Assembly (NCBI GenBank): GCA_022712235.1
Contig: JALAGW010000052.1
Span: 1 to 14,320, forward strand
Length of the DNA stretch: 14,320 nt
Direction: 5' to 3'
DNA from: Brevundimonas sp.
GTDB taxonomy: Bacteria > Pseudomonadota > Alphaproteobacteria > Caulobacterales > Caulobacteraceae
The notes under the pieces were generated by a model, which saw nothing but the letters and a program-made list of their open reading frames with translations, was not told where the DNA came from and did not search any database. Of this stretch, positions 1 through 7,113 are shown piece by piece. Position 1 is the stretch's first letter, and each line of letters begins with the position of its first letter. A program made the translations under genes and the position numbers.

Positions 1-1
1 C

Positions 2-170
2 TACCTCGTGCGCATGTACGAGTCGCCGCTGCCTCGCGAGCTGGCGGTGCCGCGGCCGTTCGCGATCCTCACTCACGTCACCACCTTCGTCATGGCGGTC
101 AGCATCTTCGTGGGCGTGCTCACCACCGGTGCCGGCCCGCACTCGGGCGACGACCGCGTCGTGCGCGACG
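2..170 (+). pseudogene. Heme A synthase (CtaA)-like fragment, joined to a TonB receptor
   Basis: The first ~50 codons, open from the window edge, encode a positively charged loop, one hydrophobic segment (about nt 65-125) and then TGAGPHSGD. That motif and its position after a membrane helix are what I know from actinobacterial CtaA/COX15-type heme A synthases (TG-GPH-GD), which are multi-pass inner-membrane proteins converting heme O to heme A. Nothing like it belongs in an outer-membrane receptor. The frame continues without a stop into TonB-receptor sequence from about nt 170-185. The join lies near RDGFD, a string that could fit both families, so a short shared sequence may have caused it. 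Most likely this is a chimeric assembly or a recombination scar and not a working gene. The family assignment is from memory of motifs only. Confidence 0.6.
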
Positions 171-2341
171 GCTTCGACGCCTCGCTGCGCTATGGCGGCA
201 CCGAACAGGGCGGCGGCGGGAACTGGCGCGCCCAGCTGTCGGGCGGCCGCAGCTGGGACCGTCTGGATGTGGTCGGCAGCCTCGAATACAGCCGGCGCGA
301 CGCCATCTTCTGGGGCGACCGCGAGATCAGCCGATCCTACACCCGCTACGCCGAGCCGGGCGCGGTCCCGCCGGCCATGTTCTCGAACCGCAACCCGATC
401 ACCCGCGCCTATTACGATCCGCCCGCCGGCCTGTGCGAGGGCCTGGGCTCGCTGCAAGGCGGCACGATCGAGCGCGTCGTGGCGGCCAGCGGCGGCTCCT
501 ATTGCGGCAGCGACGCCTATTATGGCGCCCGCACGATCCAGACGCAGAAGGAGTCGGGCAACGCCTATCTGGGCCTGACCTATCACCTGAACGACGATAC
601 GGAGGTCTTCGGCGAGTTCCTGTACGGCAAGACCCAGGTCGACAACGTCGTCCGCTCGCTGAGCTGGAACAAGACCTTCTGGAACGACACGGCCGGGCGG
701 CTGGAGACCTGGAACCGGGTGCTGACGCCGGAAGAGACGGGCGGCGCCTTCGGCGTCGGCAACCGCTACGACGAGGAAAACTGGAACGCGGTCCTGGGCG
801 TGCGCGGCCATATCGGCGACTGGCGCTATGAGGCTGCTTTCAACCGCTCGGAATATGTCAGCGACCAGAGCCGGGTGCGGCTGCTGACCGGGATCGACGC
901 CTTCTTCCTGGGCGCCCAGCAGGGGACGCGCGACGTGTCCGGCACGACCCAGCCCGTCTATGCGCCGACCGCCGACCGCCTCTACACGCCGCTGACTCCG
1001 GGCGAGTTCGGCACGGTGGCCGACCGCTTCACCGACCACAACACCTCCTGGCTGCAGGACTTCACCCTCTCGGTGGACGGCGACCTGTGGCAGTTGCCGG
1101 CCGGGCCCCTGCAAGCCGCCGCCGTGGTCGAGATCGGCGAGCAGGGATACAAGAACGAACCCGACGCGCGCCTGAACAACGGCGTCGCCTGGAACACCAG
1201 CGGCTCCCAGCCCTCGGGCGGCGAACGCAAGCGTCAGGCGGCGGGTCTGGAACTGCGCGTGCCGATCCTGGAGCAACTGACCGCCACCGTGGCGGGGCGC
1301 TACGACCGTTACGAATACCGGGGCGAGTCGGTGGACAGCCCGACCTACAGCCTGGGTCTGCAGTACCGGCCCATCCCCAGCCTCATGCTGCGCTCCAGCT
1401 ATTCGACCAGCTTCCGCGCCCCGGACATGAACTACATCTTCGCCACCGAGACGCGCGGCTATTACCCCGGCGTGACGGACTATTATCAGTGCCGTCTGGA
1501 CCAGCAGGACTATTCCAGCTGCGACATCCAGTACAACATGGACTTCACGCGCGGCGGCAACGCCGAGCTGCAACCCGAGAAGGGCAAGTCCTTCACCGCC
1601 GGCCTCGTCTGGACCCCCAGCAAGACCTTCGACGTCCAGTTCGACTACTATGATCTGGAGATCAGCCAGCAGGTGACGTCGCTGAGCGAGGACATCATCC
1701 TGCGCACCGAGGCGGACTGCCGCCTGGGCCGCACGCCCAGCGGCGGGACCGTCGATCCCACCTCGGCCCTGTGCCTGAACTACGTCGGGCGGGTGGCGCG
1801 CAATCCCGCCGGCGCGGCGATCAATCCGAACCAGGTGACGCGCATCACGGTCAATCCGATCAACGCGGCCAGCGAGACGACGCGCGGCTTCGACGCCACC
1901 GTCAACGCCCGCCACGATTTCGACCGCTATGGCCGCCTGAGCGGCAGCCTGACCTACACCAAGGTTCTGGAGCACGAATACCAGCAGTTCGAGGGCGACC
2001 CGACCTTCGACTATCTGCGCGACCTGTCGCGTCAGTCGGACTGGCGCGACCGCATGTCGGGCAGCGTCACCTGGGACGTCGGACCCTGGACCACCACCCT
2101 CTACGGCGTCCGCTACGGGACCATTCCGACCAATGACTACGCCTCGGAGCGCGACCCCTACGCCGTGTTCAACGCCAGCGTCCGCTATCGCGTCAACGAC
2201 AAGGCCTCGGTCTCGGTCATCATGAACAACATCGCCGACCGCTATCCCGAAGACCGCACCGGCGGCTGGCCGAACTATTCGATCGGTTGGTACGACATCT
2301 ACGGCCGTCAGACCTGGGTCCAGCTGGACTACAGCTTCTGA
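8..2341 (+). CDS. TonB-dependent receptor, beta-barrel part, 5' end replaced
   Basis: From about residue 55 to the end this is a TonB-dependent outer-membrane receptor, which takes up iron chelates, cobalamin, sugars or other large ligands using energy from TonB-ExbBD. Support: long alternating beta-strand sequence rich in aromatic residues and Arg; the typical barrel motif STSFRAPDMNY near residue 465; a late strand NASVRYRVNDKASVSVIMNN; and a C-terminal strand ending in Phe (WVQLDYSF), the signal for barrel insertion. Cysteine pairs in the first third and middle of the barrel suggest extracellular-loop disulfides. The signal peptide, TonB box and plug (normally ~200-250 residues before the barrel) are missing; residues 1-55 are instead CtaA-like. 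The GTG at nt 8 is therefore not a credible start, and the frame is open to the window edge. The substrate cannot be told. A strong terminator follows the stop. Confidence 0.8.
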   Translation: MRMYESPLPRELAVPRPFAILTHVTTFVMAVSIFVGVLTTGAGPHSGDDRVVRDGFDASLRYGGTEQGGGGNWRAQLSGGRSWDRLDVVGSLEYSRRDAIFWGDREISRSYTRYAEPGAVPPAMFSNRNPITRAYYDPPAGLCEGLGSLQGGTIERVVAASGGSYCGSDAYYGARTIQTQKESGNAYLGLTYHLNDDTEVFGEFLYGKTQVDNVVRSLSWNKTFWNDTAGRLETWNRVLTPEETGGAFGVGNRYDEENWNAVLGVRGHIGDWRYEAAFNRSEYVSDQSRVRLLTGIDAFFLGAQQGTRDVSGTTQPVYAPTADRLYTPLTPGEFGTVADRFTDHNTSWLQDFTLSVDGDLWQLPAGPLQAAAVVEIGEQGYKNEPDARLNNGVAWNTSGSQPSGGERKRQAAGLELRVPILEQLTATVAGRYDRYEYRGESVDSPTYSLGLQYRPIPSLMLRSSYSTSFRAPDMNYIFATETRGYYPGVTDYYQCRLDQQDYSSCDIQYNMDFTRGGNAELQPEKGKSFTAGLVWTPSKTFDVQFDYYDLEISQQVTSLSEDIILRTEADCRLGRTPSGGTVDPTSALCLNYVGRVARNPAGAAINPNQVTRITVNPINAASETTRGFDATVNARHDFDRYGRLSGSLTYTKVLEHEYQQFEGDPTFDYLRDLSRQSDWRDRMSGSVTWDVGPWTTTLYGVRYGTIPTNDYASERDPYAVFNASVRYRVNDKASVSVIMNNIADRYPEDRTGGWPNYSIGWYDIYGRQTWVQLDYSF

Positions 2342-2346
2342 TGCCT

Positions 2347-2376
2347 GGAGGGGGCGGCGACGTCCCCTCCCCTTTT
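2347..2376 (+). terminator. Intrinsic terminator after the TonB receptor
   Basis: GGAGGGG (2347-2353) pairs with CCCCTCC (2364-2370). The stem extends by a G-T and a C-G pair to about 9 bp with a 6-base loop, and is followed by CCTTTT. It starts six bases after the receptor stop, so it ends that transcript and separates it from the acetyltransferase gene. Confidence 0.75.
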
Positions 2377-2419
2377 CCCGGCGACCGGTCTAGGCTGATC
2401 GGCCTTGCCGCAGGAGACG

Positions 2420-2731
2420 ATGATGAGCCTCGATCCCGAGATCCACGACAACGCCGAGGCCACGCGCTACGAGCTGACCGTCGACGGTCAGACCGCCGTG
2501 GTCATCTACAACAAGGTGGCGGGCGGCCTGCTGATCACCGAAACCATCGTGCCGATCCCGCTTGAGGGGCGCGGCATCGCCAGCCGCATGGCCAAGCATG
2601 TGCTGACCGACCTGAAGGAGCGCGGCCTGGTCATCCTGCCCACCTGCCCCTTCTTCGCCGGCTATCTGAAGAAGCATCCCGAGTACGCCGAGGTGGTTCA
2701 CCCCAGCTATCGCATCGCGCTCGGCCTGTAA
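2420..2731 (+). CDS. Small GNAT-like N-acetyltransferase (YjdJ type)
   Basis: A 103-residue cytoplasmic protein of the compact GNAT-like family (Pfam Acetyltransf_CG type, YjdJ/human GTLF3B group). It would transfer acetyl from acetyl-CoA to an unknown amine. Visible signs: a short beta strand region (ELTVDGQTAVVIYNK), then PIPLEGRGIASRMAKHVL, which carries the acetyl-CoA pyrophosphate loop (GRGIAS), then LPTCPFFAGYLKKHPEY, the family's conserved C-terminal motif. Length matches the family's usual ~90-110 residues. The start at 2420 (or the tandem ATG at 2423) is chosen because CAGGAGA lies a few bases upstream; an in-frame TTG at 2405 has no such site. It lies 49 bp ahead of the flavoprotein gene on the same strand and could be cotranscribed with it. 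Confidence 0.82.
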   Translation: MMSLDPEIHDNAEATRYELTVDGQTAVVIYNKVAGGLLITETIVPIPLEGRGIASRMAKHVLTDLKERGLVILPTCPFFAGYLKKHPEYAEVVHPSYRIALGL

Positions 2732-2780
2732 CGGGGCCTCCAAGGTCGCTTCATGGGCGCGCGCCTGCTAGGGCCAGCCC

Positions 2781-3995
2781 ATGAAGTCTTCTGATCTCGA
2801 CGTCCTGATCGTCGGCGCCGGCGCGGCCGGCATGATGTGCGCCATCGAGGCGGGCAAGCGCGGCCGTCGCGTGCGCGTCATCGACCATGCCCGCGCGCCG
2901 GGCGAAAAGATCCGCATCTCGGGCGGCGGCCGCTGCAACTTCACCAATACGAGAACCAGCGGGGCTGAGTTCCTGAGCGAGAACCCGCGCTTCGCCCTGT
3001 CGGCGCTGAAGCGGTTCACCCAGCACGACTTCCTGAAAATGGTCGAGCGCCACGGCATCGCCTGGCACGAAAAGACCCTGGGCCAGCTGTTCTGCGACGA
3101 CAGCGCCAAACAGATCATCCGCATGCTGACGGACGAGATGAAGACGGCAGGCGTCACCCTGTCGCTGGGCCTCGCCGTGAAGGCCATCGCCCGCGACGGC
3201 CAGCGCTTCACCGTCGATCTGGACGACGGCACCCGCGTCTCGGCCGCATCCCTGGTGGTGGCCACCGGCGGCAAGTCCATTCCCAAGATGGGCGCGACGG
3301 GCTGGGGCTATGAGGTCGCCCGTCAATTCGGCCTGCGCGTGACCGAGACCCGGCCCGCCCTGGTTCCACTGACCTTCGAGCCGGGCCTGCTGGAGCAGCT
3401 GAAGCCGCTGGCGGGCGTGGCCGTGGACGCCGTGGTCAAGGCGGTCCCCGCCTCAAGCAGCCCGAAGGGCGATAGGCCCCAGTTCAAAGAGGCGATGCTG
3501 TTCACCCACCGGGGCCTGTCCGGGCCGTCGATCCTGCAGATCAGCTCCTACTGGCGCGAGGGCGAAGCCATCACCGTCGACATGGCCCCCGGCGAGGACG
3601 TCGCCGCGAGGCTGCTGGCGGCCAAGACCGAGAACGGCAAGCAGGCGGTGCATACGGCGCTGGGCCACGTGATCCCGCGCCGTCTGGCCGAGGTCGTCTG
3701 CGCCCGCGAGGGCCTGTCGGGCAAGCTGGCCGAGGTCGGCGACAAGAAGCTGCGGGCCATGGCCGAGACGGTCAACGCCTGGACCGTCAAGCCGGTCGGG
3801 TCCGAGGGCTATCGGACCGCCGAGGTGACCCTGGGCGGGGTCGACACCGCCGCCCTGGACCAGCAGACCATGGAGGCGAAGGCCGTGCCCGGCCTCTTCT
3901 TCATCGGCGAGGTGGCGGACGTGACCGGCTGGCTGGGCGGCTACAACTTCCAATGGGCCTGGTCTTCGGGCTGGGCAGTGGGCCAGACCTGCTGA
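2781..3995 (+). CDS. HI0933/YhiN-family FAD-dependent oxidoreductase
   Basis: A 404-residue flavoprotein of the HI0933/YhiN (BaiN/RdsA-like) family, whose members are soluble FAD-binding reductases; most have no settled substrate. The N-terminus carries the dinucleotide-binding beta-alpha-beta fold with GAGAAGMM at residues 12-19. It is followed by the family signature SGGGRCNFTN (about 47-56), the second FAD motif VVATGGKSIPKMGATGWGY (about 157-175), and the C-terminal FAD-contact motif TGWLGGYNFQWAWSSG. Length fits the family (~390-410). The ATG at 2781 is the first start before the FAD motif; the ribosome-binding site is weak. The gap to the zinc-ribbon gene is about 130 bp with no clear terminator. 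Family assignment is firm; the specific reaction is unknown. Confidence 0.9.
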   Translation: MKSSDLDVLIVGAGAAGMMCAIEAGKRGRRVRVIDHARAPGEKIRISGGGRCNFTNTRTSGAEFLSENPRFALSALKRFTQHDFLKMVERHGIAWHEKTLGQLFCDDSAKQIIRMLTDEMKTAGVTLSLGLAVKAIARDGQRFTVDLDDGTRVSAASLVVATGGKSIPKMGATGWGYEVARQFGLRVTETRPALVPLTFEPGLLEQLKPLAGVAVDAVVKAVPASSSPKGDRPQFKEAMLFTHRGLSGPSILQISSYWREGEAITVDMAPGEDVAARLLAAKTENGKQAVHTALGHVIPRRLAEVVCAREGLSGKLAEVGDKKLRAMAETVNAWTVKPVGSEGYRTAEVTLGGVDTAALDQQTMEAKAVPGLFFIGEVADVTGWLGGYNFQWAWSSGWAVGQTC

Positions 3996-4123
3996 CCCCT
4001 GCGGCGTCTGCGCACGTTGTCGCAGGCTCGGCGCGACCCTAACTCTGTCCTCAGCGGGACGGGCCCCTCTGGCGCGGCGAAAGCGGCGTGATGTCGGACC
4101 GCATCATTGAGGACGAGGACCCC

Positions 4124-4468
4124 ATGCCCCTGTTGATGTGCCCCAACGACAACGCCGCCATGCAGACCCTGGATCGCAACGGCGTCCAGTTCGACATGTG
4201 CCCGACCTGCCGCGGCGTCTGGCTGGATCGCGGCGAGCTGGAGAAACTGATGGCCAGCGCAACCGAGGAAGGCCGCGCCGCCGCGCCGCAAATCGCCCCC
4301 CAGGGCGCGCCGCAACCGACCTATCAGCAGCCGATCCAGCAACCTTGGGGCGGCCAGCCGCAGGGTTATCGCGAGCCGCCGCGCTACAAGGACGACCGGC
4401 GCCGCGACGACGACTATCACTACCGCAAGAAGAAGAAGCGGATGGACATCTTCGACATCTTCGACTGA
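4124..4468 (+). CDS. Small zinc-ribbon (TFIIB-type) protein
   Basis: A 114-residue protein with an N-terminal zf-TFIIB-like ribbon (residues 5-42). It shows CPND, then about 17 residues later DMCPTCRGVWLDRGELEKL, the hallmark second knuckle and helix of this family. The first knuckle has Asp where the second Cys is expected (CPND instead of CPxC), so zinc ligation would be Cys3Asp or incomplete. The middle is low-complexity, rich in Gln, Pro and Ala (about 50-87), and the tail is strongly charged (RRRDDDYHYRKKKKR), ending in MDIFDIFD. No membrane segment. I chose ATG 4124 because AGGACGAGG sits just upstream and family members usually begin close to the ribbon; GTG 4088 and ATG 4091 are in frame but have weaker context. 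Function unknown. It ends 4 bp before the stop of the convergent 570-residue gene. Confidence 0.8.
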   Translation: MPLLMCPNDNAAMQTLDRNGVQFDMCPTCRGVWLDRGELEKLMASATEEGRAAAPQIAPQGAPQPTYQQPIQQPWGGQPQGYREPPRYKDDRRRDDDYHYRKKKKRMDIFDIFD

Positions 4469-4472
4469 GGGC

Positions 4473-6185
4473 TCAGGCCGCCAGGCCGGCCGCCTTCATC
4501 AGGGGGCGAAGGGCGTTGACCGCCTCGGGCGCCGCGCCCAGGGCGGTTCGCACCTCCGGCGCGCGCAACAGCCTGACCGCCTCCGCCCTGGCGCGATCCG
4601 CGACCGGACCGCTGGGTCCGACCTCGGCCGCCGCCAGACGCAACAGAGCCGTCAACCTCTGCGGCGGCGGCGCGGGCGCGCGCGCGATCTGGGCCGTCAG
4701 CCTGGCGTCAGCCTCGACCGCCCCGCCGACGACGCCGAGCGCCGTCACTATGGCCTCCTCGTCGCGTTCCGACAGGGCCGCATTGCCCACCGCCCGTTGC
4801 AAGGCCGCCAGGGCCAGCAGCTTCTGCCCCGGCGCCTGACCCGAGGCCCGCATCTCGGTCTCAAACCGCAGCGAGGTGACGCAGGCGTCCAGCCAGCGCG
4901 CCGCCGAACGCTTGTTGGCCCCGCCGGTGACGTTTTCACACAGTCGCGTCAGGCGCTCGACCTCGCTCAGCACATTGGGACAACCGCGCACATAGGCGGC
5001 GACGAAGTCGGCGGTGACCAGGCTCTTGGAGCGCTCGCTGAAGGCGGTCTGCACCTCTTCCAGCGTCAGCAGGCGCCCCGCCGTGGCCGTCAGGGTCATG
5101 GCCAGGGCGCGCAGGATGTCGATCTCGCCCTCGGCGTCGCCGGGGCGCAGGCGGCGCTGGCTCTTCAGTTCGCGCACCACCATCCGCGCCAGCGAGGCCG
5201 CCAGCAGAGGAAACTCGCCCGCCGCCAGTCGTTCGCCCAGACGCGCCGGGCCGCCTTCGACCGGCGGGATCAGGACCGCCAGCTTCTCATCATGGGCGAT
5301 CAAAGCCGCGATCTCGCGGGGGGCCACCATCCGCACCACGGCCGCCAGGCTGGCTCCCTGATCCAGAGCCGGTCCGACGATCTGGGCCAGGCTGACGCGT
5401 GACCCCAATAGCTCGCAAAGGATCTGCTCGACCGGCACCATGACCAGGGCGCGCGGCGGCCCGTCCGCCGGCGCGCGGTCGCAAAGATCCATCAACCGAT
5501 CCAGACGCGCCCGCGCGCTGGGCAGGCCCTTCAGCGAACCGGCGACGACCCCGCCCATGATGAAGGCGCGGTCCGCCGCCCCGCTCAGCCGATGCGCCAC
5601 ATCGGCGATCGAACGGTCTTTCAGGTCCGGAAAGAGGTTGCGCCGTCCCGCCTGCAACAGGCGGTCGATCGCCTGCTCCGCCAGCCGCTGATAGTGACGC
5701 ACCAGGTCATGGACCGGCTGGCTCGCGCTCTGGCTTTCGGGCACGGCGATCTTCTGGATGGCGTGCTGCAGTTCGACGCCCGAGGCCTCCAGCCGCTCGG
5801 CCAGATCGGGGCGATGCAGCAGCTCGAAGGCCGTCGCGCCCTGACGATTCAGCCAGTCCTCCAGCACCCGCCCGATCAGGTCGCGGGCGTGGGGCGTGTA
5901 GAGATCCTGAACGCCTCGACAACTGGGTCCGCGCTTGTCCTCGCGCACCGGCGCCTTGCGTTTCAGCTCGGGCGCGCCGCGCGTCAGGACGATGACGCTG
6001 GCGAACTCCATGGTGTCCGGGTTCAGGGTTTCCTTGGTGACGCGCACGGCGCAGGCCTGGCCGTCGCGCAACAGATCCTCGGCCGTCTCGATCGCCGTCT
6101 TGCGGTCCTCGGTCGCCATCGACAGCGACCAGGACGCCGGCGGCGTCTTGCGGATGTAGATTTCGTAGTGAACCGGACCGGCCAT
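4473..6185 (-). CDS. Uncharacterised 570-residue protein, divergent from chvI
   Basis: I do not recognise a named family. The protein has two parts. Residues 1-80 look like a small alpha/beta module (VHYEIYIRKTPPASWSL, then a helix with AIETAEDLLRDGQACAV and strands VRVTKETLNPDTMEF). After a charged linker (75-95), residues ~95-570 look almost entirely alpha-helical, rich in Ala, Leu and Arg, with repeated helix pairs that could form a helical-repeat scaffold. No signal peptide, membrane helix or catalytic motif is seen. Third-position GC is high like its neighbours, and the frame is intact over 1.7 kb, so it is a real gene. The ATG at 6185 is the first start; ATG 22 codons later is an alternative that would cut the module. 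It shares its 5' region with chvI, 223 bp away, and may be coregulated with it. A stress or signalling accessory role is only a guess from position. Confidence 0.75.
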   Translation of the reverse strand: MAGPVHYEIYIRKTPPASWSLSMATEDRKTAIETAEDLLRDGQACAVRVTKETLNPDTMEFASVIVLTRGAPELKRKAPVREDKRGPSCRGVQDLYTPHARDLIGRVLEDWLNRQGATAFELLHRPDLAERLEASGVELQHAIQKIAVPESQSASQPVHDLVRHYQRLAEQAIDRLLQAGRRNLFPDLKDRSIADVAHRLSGAADRAFIMGGVVAGSLKGLPSARARLDRLMDLCDRAPADGPPRALVMVPVEQILCELLGSRVSLAQIVGPALDQGASLAAVVRMVAPREIAALIAHDEKLAVLIPPVEGGPARLGERLAAGEFPLLAASLARMVVRELKSQRRLRPGDAEGEIDILRALAMTLTATAGRLLTLEEVQTAFSERSKSLVTADFVAAYVRGCPNVLSEVERLTRLCENVTGGANKRSAARWLDACVTSLRFETEMRASGQAPGQKLLALAALQRAVGNAALSERDEEAIVTALGVVGGAVEADARLTAQIARAPAPPPQRLTALLRLAAAEVGPSGPVADRARAEAVRLLRAPEVRTALGAAPEAVNALRPLMKAAGLAA

Positions 6186-6324
6186 GGCGACTTTCGTGCG
6201 TATCTGACCGCTATCCTGGCCCTTCAGCCTTTAAGGCGAGGTTTCGCCATTTCCCGGCCAAGGTTGAAAGACAGGCTCTGGCGAACCATCTGCTGTGGCC
6301 GTAATGTCACCACCATGGAATAGA

Positions 6325-6368
6325 ACGGTTACGCTTGTCGCGCGTTGAGCCATTGACTCGCGACGGTT
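6325..6368 (+). promoter_or_regulatory. Candidate operator upstream of chvI
   Basis: In the 223 bp gap between the divergent 570-residue gene and chvI, GTCGCG (6337-6342) and CGCGAC (6359-6364) form a perfect 6-bp inverted repeat 16 bases apart. Two direct copies of ACGGTT (6325-6330 and 6363-6368) frame it. A GANTC site, the methylation target of CcrM in Caulobacterales, is at 6355-6359 (GACTC) inside the repeat. The element ends 40 bases before the chvI start, where a regulator could act on either gene. The factor is unknown; autoregulation by ChvI is possible. No convincing -35/-10 pair could be placed. Confidence 0.35.
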
Positions 6369-6408
6369 GATCGAACGACCGCCGCCGCCCGCTACTCAGG
6401 AGAAACCC

Positions 6409-7113
6409 TTGGCCAACATCACCCTGGTCGACGACGACGAGAACATCGTCGCCTCCGTGTCCCTGGCCCTTGAAAGTCATGGCCACAAGGTCACGGCCTA
6501 TCACGACGGCGCCTCGGGCCTTGAGGCGTTGGAGACCACGCCCCCGGATCTGGCGATCCTGGACGTGAAGATGCCGCGCATGGACGGCATGGAAGTGCTG
6601 CGCCGCCTGCGCCAGACCTCGCAGATTCCGGTCATCATGCTGACGTCCAAGGACGAGGAGATCGACGAGATCCTCGGCTTCAACCTCGGCGCCGACGACT
6701 ATATCCACAAGCCCTTCAGCCAGCGCCTGCTGATCGAGCGGGTCAAGGCCCTGCTGCGCCGCACCGGCGCCGACGGCGGCGAGGTCGAAACGGCCGCCGA
6801 AGCCGCCGGCAAGGCCATCAAGCGCGGCAAGCTGTCGATGGACCCGGCCCGCCACGAAAGCACCTGGGAAGGCCGCCCGGTCAAGCTGACCGTCACCGAG
6901 TTCCTGCTGCTTCAGGCCCTGGCCCAGCGCCCCGGTTTCGTGAAGAGCCGCGACAGCCTGATGGACGCCGCCTACGACGATCAGGTCTATGTCGACGACC
7001 GCACCATCGACAGCCACGTCAAACGGATGCGAAAGAAGTTCCGGGTGGTCGATCCTGAGTTCGACGCGATCGAGACCCTGTATGGCGTCGGTTACCGCTA
7101 CCGCGAAAGCTGA
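6409..7113 (+). CDS. chvI: Response regulator ChvI (OmpR/PhoB family)
   Basis: A 234-residue transcription regulator, the partner of ChvG. The receiver domain (1-118) has the acidic pocket D8/D9, phosphoacceptor D52 (AILDVKMPRMDG), T79 and K101 (HKPFS). The C-terminal winged helix (about 140-232) includes TVTEFLLLQALAQRPGFVKS, the recognition helix region DDRTIDSHVKRMRKKF and the closing YGVGYRY. ChvI homologues (ExoS/ChvI in Sinorhizobium, BvrR in Brucella) control envelope, stress and metabolic genes. The start is TTG at 6409, supported by CAGGAG at 6397-6402 and because MANITLVDDD is the expected N-terminus; the longer frame from 6367 would add an odd Pro-rich leader. It is the first gene of the operon, and its last 32 bases overlap the likely chvG start. 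Confidence 0.93.
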   Translation: MANITLVDDDENIVASVSLALESHGHKVTAYHDGASGLEALETTPPDLAILDVKMPRMDGMEVLRRLRQTSQIPVIMLTSKDEEIDEILGFNLGADDYIHKPFSQRLLIERVKALLRRTGADGGEVETAAEAAGKAIKRGKLSMDPARHESTWEGRPVKLTVTEFLLLQALAQRPGFVKSRDSLMDAAYDDQVYVDDRTIDSHVKRMRKKFRVVDPEFDAIETLYGVGYRYRES

